Source: Candidatus Bathyarchaeota archaeon (GTDB taxonomy: Archaea; Thermoproteota; Bathyarchaeia; Bathyarchaeales; Bathycorpusculaceae). Taken from it: 64,000 bases of DNA. Position numbers and translations under genes: made by a program. Shown one piece after another: positions 58,862-64,000 of this stretch (position 1 is its first letter; each line of letters opens with the position of its first letter). The notes below the pieces were generated by a model, which saw nothing but the letters and a program-made list of their open reading frames with translations, was not told where the DNA came from and searched no databases. Location: NCBI GenBank assembly GCA_018396675.1, contig JAGTQX010000012.1, forward strand, positions 120,859 to 184,858, given 5' to 3'.

Positions 58862-59710
58862 ATGTCTGGACTTAAAGCGTATGCAATCGCGACAAAGTAC
58901 TGGCGGCCTGGCGAAGATTACATGCAAGAAATAATCAAGTGCGTCAAAGGAAGAATTATGGATGGAGACTTCCTTATAATTTCTGAAAAGCCTATTGCAA
59001 CAGCATTGGGCAATATTGTGGATGAGAGCAAAATCCAACCAAGTCTAACCGCAAAAATAATCGCTAAATGTTGGATGCCAATAATCTGGGGGTACATTCT
59101 CGGTCCACTCTGCCACCTACAACAAAAACTCCTGCAACAGCTTCGCAAATACCCGCCAGAAATGGGAAGCCGACACAAACAAGTTGCGCTGCGATACGCG
59201 GGCTTATTGCAAGCCTTAATGTTTGGGTCAGAAGGCGGCATAGACGGGAGCAATCTCCCCTACTCTTACGTAAGTCTACCTCTAAAAAATGCGGATGCAA
59301 TAGCTGAAGAGATTCACCGCCAGATATTTTTGACATTAGAAAAGAGGGTTTGTATCATGATTGTAGACACCGACAAAACCTATTCGCTGAAAAATTTCCA
59401 TTTTACACCAAGACCGAAACCAGTTAAGGGAATACAACACCTAGATGGCTTCTTGGCTTATGTTGCTGGGCGTGTTCTTAAACTAAATAAAAGAGCAACA
59501 CCAATAGCCATCGCTGGATGTAGCATTCCAACGGAAGAGGCCTTAAGAACCGCAGAGTTTGCAAACCGTGCTATGGGCTTTGGCGCCGGCGGAACCGTTT
59601 GGGATATGGCTGAAAGATTCAAAGTAGGTATAACCGAAGTAAGCTGGGAAATGCTTGAGACAGTAAACCACAAACCAATGGTCATAGTTCGCGTGCCCCA
59701 TAGGCATTAA
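58862..59710 (+). CDS. Divergent CofE-like gamma-glutamyl ligase homologue
   Basis: A 282-residue protein of the F420-0 glutamyl ligase superfamily (COG1478). MDGDFLIISEKPIATALGNIVDE near residue 30, FGSEGGIDGSNLPYSYVSLP near 120 and IMIVDTDKTYSLKNFHFTPRP near 160 align in order with CofE motifs, but the sequence differs strongly from the CofE at 26053-26826. Such paralogues are common in archaea without assigned substrate; they may ligate glutamate or another amino acid to a different cofactor. It follows thyX by 41 bases. Confidence 0.8.
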   Translation: MSGLKAYAIATKYWRPGEDYMQEIIKCVKGRIMDGDFLIISEKPIATALGNIVDESKIQPSLTAKIIAKCWMPIIWGYILGPLCHLQQKLLQQLRKYPPEMGSRHKQVALRYAGLLQALMFGSEGGIDGSNLPYSYVSLPLKNADAIAEEIHRQIFLTLEKRVCIMIVDTDKTYSLKNFHFTPRPKPVKGIQHLDGFLAYVAGRVLKLNKRATPIAIAGCSIPTEEALRTAEFANRAMGFGAGGTVWDMAERFKVGITEVSWEMLETVNHKPMVIVRVPHRH

Positions 59711-59744
59711 CTTCTTTAAGCCAGAAATGCAGTGTTGAGGCTTG

Positions 59745-59774
59745 TTCATTAATTTGAATGCCTATTTCATTAAT
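59745..59774 (+). repeat. Direct repeat TTCATTAAT x2
   Basis: Two copies of TTCATTAAT at 59745-59753 and 59766-59774, 21 bases apart start to start (two helical turns), in the 139-base gap before the NTase-like gene. May be a regulator site. No other feature is seen in this gap. Confidence 0.3.
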
Positions 59775-59849
59775 GGCGTAACTTTTATTTTGTGCGTTTC
59801 TAACATGGTTTAGAATGAAGCTTTAGCACGAACCCAAAAGTGAATAAAG

Positions 59850-60692
59850 ATGGACCAAAATAAAAGTGGCGCGATTTCAGACGACGAAATGATACGTGAA
59901 GCATGCCAAATAATCGAAAAAGCAAATGAAAAAAAATTGCTTCTAAGATTGTTAGGCGCCATGGGAATAATAATGTGTTGCTCAACGGTTTCCGAGGATT
60001 ACCTAGAAACCTACAAAAAATTAGGAAGACTCGGCAGTGGCGCTTCAATGTTTACAGATGTAGACTTCGCTGCTTATGCAAAACAAAAGAAAGACATTGA
60101 AAAATTTCTCAAGAACGATCTTGGCTTTAAACCGGACATGGCAATAAACGCCTTTTTCGGCAATAAGCGACTCATATATTACAATACTGCAAAGAATTAC
60201 TCTGTCGATATATTTTTGGACAAACTTGAGTTCTGCCATGACATTCCATTTGTTGATTCAAAAGGATGTGGGCGGCTTGAATTGTTTGATTATTATATTC
60301 CACCAGAAGATCTGCTTCTAGAAAAATTACAGATACATGATATAACTTATAAAGACATAGCTGATGTTGCCATGCTATTTTTAACTCACAAAATCGGTGA
60401 TTCAACATCTAGATGCAGCCTGAACGGTAGATATGTAGCTAATGTTTTATGCGACGATTGGGGCTTTTGGTATGACGCTATAAACAATCTGCATACCGTG
60501 GAAAAGTACATTAATAAATTTGTTGAGGATAAAAAGTTTACAAAAGAACAAGCAGCAGTGGCATTAAGTAACCTGTCAAGTCTTATCAGTCTTATCGACG
60601 CAACTCCAAAAACAAACCGATGGAACAAACGTGCAAAGGATGGAACCAAGAAATTATGGTACCGCCCTGTTGCTGAATTAGAAAAAAGATAA
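59850..60692 (+). CDS. Nucleotidyltransferase-fold-like protein
   Basis: A 280-residue protein. LLRLLGAMGIIMCC near residue 32, then MFTDVDFAAYAKQKKDIEKFL near 67, SVDIFLDKLEFCHDIPF near 113 and PPEDLLLEKLQIHDITYKDIADVAML near 145. These resemble the helical-plus-beta arrangement and DxD of Pol-beta-type nucleotidyltransferases of the AbiEii/MNT kind, although GG/GS is replaced by GA. Whether it is active is unclear. No partner antitoxin or toxin is adjacent. Confidence 0.55.
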   Translation: MDQNKSGAISDDEMIREACQIIEKANEKKLLLRLLGAMGIIMCCSTVSEDYLETYKKLGRLGSGASMFTDVDFAAYAKQKKDIEKFLKNDLGFKPDMAINAFFGNKRLIYYNTAKNYSVDIFLDKLEFCHDIPFVDSKGCGRLELFDYYIPPEDLLLEKLQIHDITYKDIADVAMLFLTHKIGDSTSRCSLNGRYVANVLCDDWGFWYDAINNLHTVEKYINKFVEDKKFTKEQAAVALSNLSSLISLIDATPKTNRWNKRAKDGTKKLWYRPVAELEKR

Positions 60693-60750
60693 ACGTAAGA
60701 TTTTTTAGGCAAAATTTTATCTGTTGGCGAACTGAGCAATTATCCGGTTG

Positions 60751-61401
60751 ATGATTTTGAAAAATGGTGATTCAAAGAAAGCTCAGCAGAAAGTTGACGA
60801 ATTAATGAAGATTATTCGGTGGGCAGATGATTACCGAGTGTTTAAAGTCGCGGATACAAAACATGTTGAAGTCTCAATTCAAAGAATCTGTCCATCACAT
60901 CTGGTGGCGAAATGGAAGCGTGTTAAAAAAGACGTAACTGCCATGAATGAGGCTCTAACTGAAAGTCCGCTGAGAAGGCTTATCGCGATTTCCACGGTAA
61001 TGCGTTCAGTGGCTATGACCAGCATAATGGGTTTCGTTGCACTGTTTATTGCTGTTGCATTCTTGAAAGTGTCGCTGAATCTTTCTTATTTTGCTGTTGC
61101 TGCCATAGTTCTGTTTTGTTTGGTGATTGTTCCCAATTCTTATCTTTATTTAGACCGTTATGTTCGTATTAGAATCCGTGAATATCATGCAAGTTTGGAG
61201 ACTAAATTTTCGCCGAGAATGGAGAAGGTGAAAGATTTTGCTCAAGACGTGATTTTCTACATGAATGATGTTATACGCGAGTATAACCTTGATCCGGACA
61301 AGAACAAGTTTCGTCTTCGTCATTGTGATTATGAAGGGGTGGTTCTTGTTAAAAAGAAACGTTTTTCCGGATTATTTGTTGTTAAACCTTTGATTAAATA
61401 G
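60751..61401 (+). CDS. Two-TM membrane protein, unknown
   Basis: A 216-residue protein with a cytosolic-like N-terminal 85 residues, two hydrophobic segments (about 90-110 and 114-136) and a C-terminal soluble part ending in basic residues. No family recognised. ATG 60751 is preferred over the adjacent TTG 60748. Next to the NTase-like gene, 58 bases downstream. Confidence 0.6.
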   Translation: MILKNGDSKKAQQKVDELMKIIRWADDYRVFKVADTKHVEVSIQRICPSHLVAKWKRVKKDVTAMNEALTESPLRRLIAISTVMRSVAMTSIMGFVALFIAVAFLKVSLNLSYFAVAAIVLFCLVIVPNSYLYLDRYVRIRIREYHASLETKFSPRMEKVKDFAQDVIFYMNDVIREYNLDPDKNKFRLRHCDYEGVVLVKKKRFSGLFVVKPLIK

Positions 61402-61474
61402 TCTTTTTATTCTTAATGTGTAACTTCATGCAAAAAGCTTAAAGCTAAAACCAACAAAAATAGGAAAATACACT

Positions 61475-61505
61475 CTTATAAAAAAGCAAAAAAGGGAAGG
61501 AGAGG
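61475..61505 (+). promoter_or_regulatory. TATA box and ribosome-binding site of the APC permease
   Basis: CTTATAAAAA (61475-61484) with AAGGAGAGG close to the ATG at 61507. A small palindrome AGCTT-A-AAGCT lies at 61436-61446, just upstream. Confidence 0.4.
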
Positions 61506-61506
61506 A

Positions 61507-63126
61507 ATGAGCGAAGAATTATACGTGAGAAGAGCTTCAGGACTAATAAAGGAAATAGGTCCCTTCACTGTAATGTCAATCGGCGTGAGCTACGTCATCT
61601 GTGATGGGTTCTACTACTTTATGGTTCAAGCACCCTATCAATTTCCAGGAGTGAACATACTCTTATCGATGGGTATAGCAGGCATAATGCTTTCGCTTGT
61701 CGCTCTAACTGAACTGTTCCTAACAGTTGCCATGCCACGCGCTGGAGGAGAATACATTCACATATCAAGAGTAATACATCCAGTGCTCGGCTACTTTACA
61801 AGCTGGCAAGTCTGGCAAGGAAACACCTTTATTACGGCTGTTGTCGCTTGTACAACCACAGCATTTTTCGGACAACTTTTTCACGTCATTGGAATGATAT
61901 CAGGTTCCGATTGGTGGATTAGCCTCGGAGAATCTCTGGCAGTGCCGCTGTCCAATCCAACGTTCTACATAGGCTTCGCAATACTGATACTAATAATATG
62001 CTGGGTCTTGTTATTAGTTGGCGTACGCGCCTACAAATGGTGGATAAACGTACTATTCATAATACCGCTTATAGGCGGAATTGTCACGCTAGCAACAGAC
62101 GCATACCTACTGTATGGTGGCGTCAATGTAATCCAAAGCGGGTGGGACGCCACATTTGGTGCCGGAGCATGGAACGAAATTGTGACAGTGGCAAACAATA
62201 ACGGTTGGGCTGAATATGTTGCAGGTGCGCCTGGATGGCCCGGCGCATGGTCTATGGATGCTACAATGGCTTCTCTTGTAAGCTCTGGCTACGCGTGGTG
62301 GGGAATCGGCATGGCGAACTATGTCGCTGGTGAAGTTAAGGAACCATCTAAGGCATTTGGCATCGGAATACCAAGCGCCATCGCAATTATCGGCGCATAT
62401 TACCTTATAGGCGCAGCTCTGCTCTTTCAAGCTTATGGCAGTTTCATATCAATGTACGACTATGTTGTACTTGGCGGATATGCGGATCAATTAACCATAA
62501 ATCCTGGCTTGACTCCTACTTTCTCATTGTTCACTTACGGGCCAATTTTGTCAAGCAATCCCATTGCAGGTTTAATAATAGCATTTACCGCTGCACTTTG
62601 GATGTTCAACGACATACCAATATTCCCGCTTGTATCTTCAAGAATAATGTTTGCATTAGCATTTGACAGAATGCTACCTGAAAGATTTGCCGCAGTTAAC
62701 CGCTTTGGCAGTCCATCTTGGTCTATCAACTTCTGCATGATAGTGATTATCATTGGAGTATTCTTAACATGGTGGAACCCGTGGTTCTTAGGCATGATCT
62801 GTTTCTCAGGCGTTTTCTGGCGGTACTTCTGGAGCAGTTGGGCATGTGCAATAATGCCATTTAGCAGACCTGATCTGTTTGAGCGTGGATACACTTGGAA
62901 GATCGCCGGTTTTCCAGTTGCCTCAATAGTTGGTTTAGTATCGGCGTTTTTCACAGCATGGCTGATGTTCCCAGTAATGATGTGGATAGTCAGCGACTGG
63001 TCCTACATATGGTGGAATGTGTTCTGGTGGATGCTTTCCCTAGTGTTGTTCGTTGCTTTCTACGCATACAACCAGAAGAAGGGAATAAAAGTAAGCGAAT
63101 TATACCAGACAATACCGCCAGCTTAG
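61507..63126 (+). CDS. APC-superfamily amino acid permease
   Basis: A 539-residue membrane transporter with about twelve hydrophobic segments. The first helices carry IGVSYVICDGFYYF and the TELFLTVAMPRAGGEYIHISR signature near residue 75, typical of amino acid/polyamine permeases. A WWGIGMANYVAGEVKEPSKAFGIGIP block near 260 matches TM6-7. It is rich in Trp and aromatics, and a Trp/Gly-rich outer loop spans about 200-245. Substrate unknown. Confidence 0.88.
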   Translation: MSEELYVRRASGLIKEIGPFTVMSIGVSYVICDGFYYFMVQAPYQFPGVNILLSMGIAGIMLSLVALTELFLTVAMPRAGGEYIHISRVIHPVLGYFTSWQVWQGNTFITAVVACTTTAFFGQLFHVIGMISGSDWWISLGESLAVPLSNPTFYIGFAILILIICWVLLLVGVRAYKWWINVLFIIPLIGGIVTLATDAYLLYGGVNVIQSGWDATFGAGAWNEIVTVANNNGWAEYVAGAPGWPGAWSMDATMASLVSSGYAWWGIGMANYVAGEVKEPSKAFGIGIPSAIAIIGAYYLIGAALLFQAYGSFISMYDYVVLGGYADQLTINPGLTPTFSLFTYGPILSSNPIAGLIIAFTAALWMFNDIPIFPLVSSRIMFALAFDRMLPERFAAVNRFGSPSWSINFCMIVIIIGVFLTWWNPWFLGMICFSGVFWRYFWSSWACAIMPFSRPDLFERGYTWKIAGFPVASIVGLVSAFFTAWLMFPVMMWIVSDWSYIWWNVFWWMLSLVLFVAFYAYNQKKGIKVSELYQTIPPA

Positions 63127-63194
63127 CAATTCAGCCATCCACAACCTTTTTATTTTTTCTAACGAATTTTAGATAAAAACGTTGGATGATAAGA

Positions 63195-64000
63195 ATGACT
63201 AGGTTGTTGTTTGCCTCTGATTTCCATGGAAGCACCGGATGTTGGCGAAAAGCATTAACAGTAATTATGCGTAATAATGTGGATGTTGCAATCTTAAGCG
63301 GTGACTTAACAGCAAAAGCCATAGTGCCGGTGGTTGAACAAAAAGATGGAAACTACAAGTTCACGTTTTTTAAGAAAACATATAACGTAAAGAAGAAAGA
63401 TTTAGAGAAAGAAATTGAAAGAATAAAAAACTTCGGATTGTACCCCTACTTATGCACTGAGGAAAGAGCAAAACAACTTGCACAGGAGAAAACAGAGCTT
63501 TTAAAGTTATTCGACGAAATGGCTGTAGAATCAATTAAAGAATGGTTGGATATCGCGGAGCAGCATGTAGGAGATAAGATCAAAAGCGGACAATTGAAGC
63601 TTTTTCTCGTACCAGGAAATGACGATACCAAGAAAATTGATGAAGTTATACAAAACAGTGAAATAGCGCTTTATCCACTTGGAAAAATTGTGAAAGTAGA
63701 CGATTTCCACGAAATGGTCAGCTTTGATTATGTTAATCCAACGCCATGGGAAACCCCACGGGAAGCATCTGAAGAAAAACTTGAAGAGATGCTGAAAGAA
63801 CTATGCAAAATGGTGCAAGACCGCGAGCACATGATTCTCGCTTCCCATTGCCCACCGTATGACAGCGGCCTTGATTTGGCTCCGAAACTTGATGAAAAAT
63901 TAACTCCAACATACACTTTTGGGCAGCCAGTCATGATTCCTGTAGGGTCAAAGGCTGTTATGAAAATAGTCAAGGAGTACCAGCCAAAGCTAGGCTTGTT
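63195..64000 (+). CDS. Calcineurin-like metallophosphoesterase (partial)
   Basis: Runs off the right edge; 268 residues visible. Metal-binding motifs in order: LLFASDFHGS at the N-terminus (DxH), ILSGDLTAKA near residue 34, FLVPGNDD near 138 and ILASHCPPYDSG near 214. The terminal GH motif lies outside. A charged insertion rich in KKKDLEKEIERIKN falls between the first and third motifs. Substrate unknown. Confidence 0.88.
   Translation, partial: MTRLLFASDFHGSTGCWRKALTVIMRNNVDVAILSGDLTAKAIVPVVEQKDGNYKFTFFKKTYNVKKKDLEKEIERIKNFGLYPYLCTEERAKQLAQEKTELLKLFDEMAVESIKEWLDIAEQHVGDKIKSGQLKLFLVPGNDDTKKIDEVIQNSEIALYPLGKIVKVDDFHEMVSFDYVNPTPWETPREASEEKLEEMLKELCKMVQDREHMILASHCPPYDSGLDLAPKLDEKLTPTYTFGQPVMIPVGSKAVMKIVKEYQPKLGL

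Noticed and set aside
1-64000. CRISPR arrays, insertion sequences, prophage or integrase genes
   Set aside because: No regularly spaced repeats, transposase, integrase or phage structural motifs were seen on either strand; the tRNA-Gln shows no duplicated 3' end within view.

Overview
The window reads as a gene-dense chromosomal segment of a TACK-lineage archaeon, most like a Bathyarchaeia-type anaerobe. Lineage markers are an HFoB-type histone, TFB, a TFE-beta/RPC34-like factor with an Fe-S cysteine cluster, ribosomal proteins eS1, uS15, eS17 and eS25, separate Pcc1, Bud32 and Kae1 KEOPS genes, and a proteasome beta subunit of the crenarchaeal non-catalytic type. HdrA, an HdrB/C fusion, a ferredoxin-linked 2-oxoacid oxidoreductase, F420 ligase homologues and a class II ribonucleotide reductase point to anaerobic, ferredoxin/F420-based metabolism. 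The lineage is inferred from gene content only. I saw no CRISPR array, insertion sequence, prophage or integrase.

Layout: 1-3782 (minus) is an operon of a diaminopentanoate-dehydrogenase-like gene, pxpABC (5-oxoprolinase) and a partial moaE. 3970-9972 (plus) is one hdrA-hdrCB-korDABC operon. 9969-16612 (minus) is an information-processing block: kae1, bud32, an XTP pyrophosphatase, uS15, a RecJ/GAN-like DHH protein, pcc1, serS and eS1. 16711-19030 (plus) holds TFE-beta, rlmE, a conserved unknown and a SpoIIM-like membrane protein. 19014-22418 (minus) holds psmB1, AMMECR1, a glycosyltransferase and nadC. 22532-26051 holds ogt, nadM, a SAM hydrolase and an ECF-S-like membrane protein. 26053-30877 is a glycerate/serine and F420 segment (cofE, moaD, gckA, gyaR, aminotransferase). 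30887-35548 holds eS17, tatD, histone, eS25 and a cDPG-synthetase-like gene with a structured leader.

35639-42122 contains a DegT aminotransferase, a SerK-like ParB-fold kinase overlapping trpB2, a divergent TrpY-like HTH-ACT regulator with TGTACA boxes between them, an acyl-CoA dehydrogenase, tRNA-Gln and an NTase-HEPN fusion. 42252-48689 holds tfb, eIF1, a saccharopine/lysine-dehydrogenase-like gene, nrdJ and pncB. 48705-53716 (minus) has two membrane proteins and then an oxidative-stress cluster: three ferritin-like proteins, flavodoxin, SOD, a rubredoxin under 60 codons, OsmC and peroxiredoxin. A divergent Lrp-type regulator and a CopB-type copper ATPase follow. 56526-64000 holds htpX, a PPOX-fold flavoprotein, thyX, a divergent CofE homologue, an NTase-like protein, a membrane protein, an APC permease and a truncated metallophosphoesterase.

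The most interesting functional idea is the overlapping serK-trpB2 pair. TrpB2 enzymes are known to use O-phosphoserine, and SerK-type ParB-fold enzymes make it, so the pair looks like a dedicated phosphoserine-to-tryptophan module under a TrpY-like repressor. Other points are an apparently inactive proteasome beta subunit (Ala at the Thr1 position), an Hdr-Kor electron-transfer operon, TATA-abutting palindromes, and a cDPG-synthetase leader whose short inverted repeats compete around the Shine-Dalgarno sequence. No gap above about 200 bases lacks a feature.
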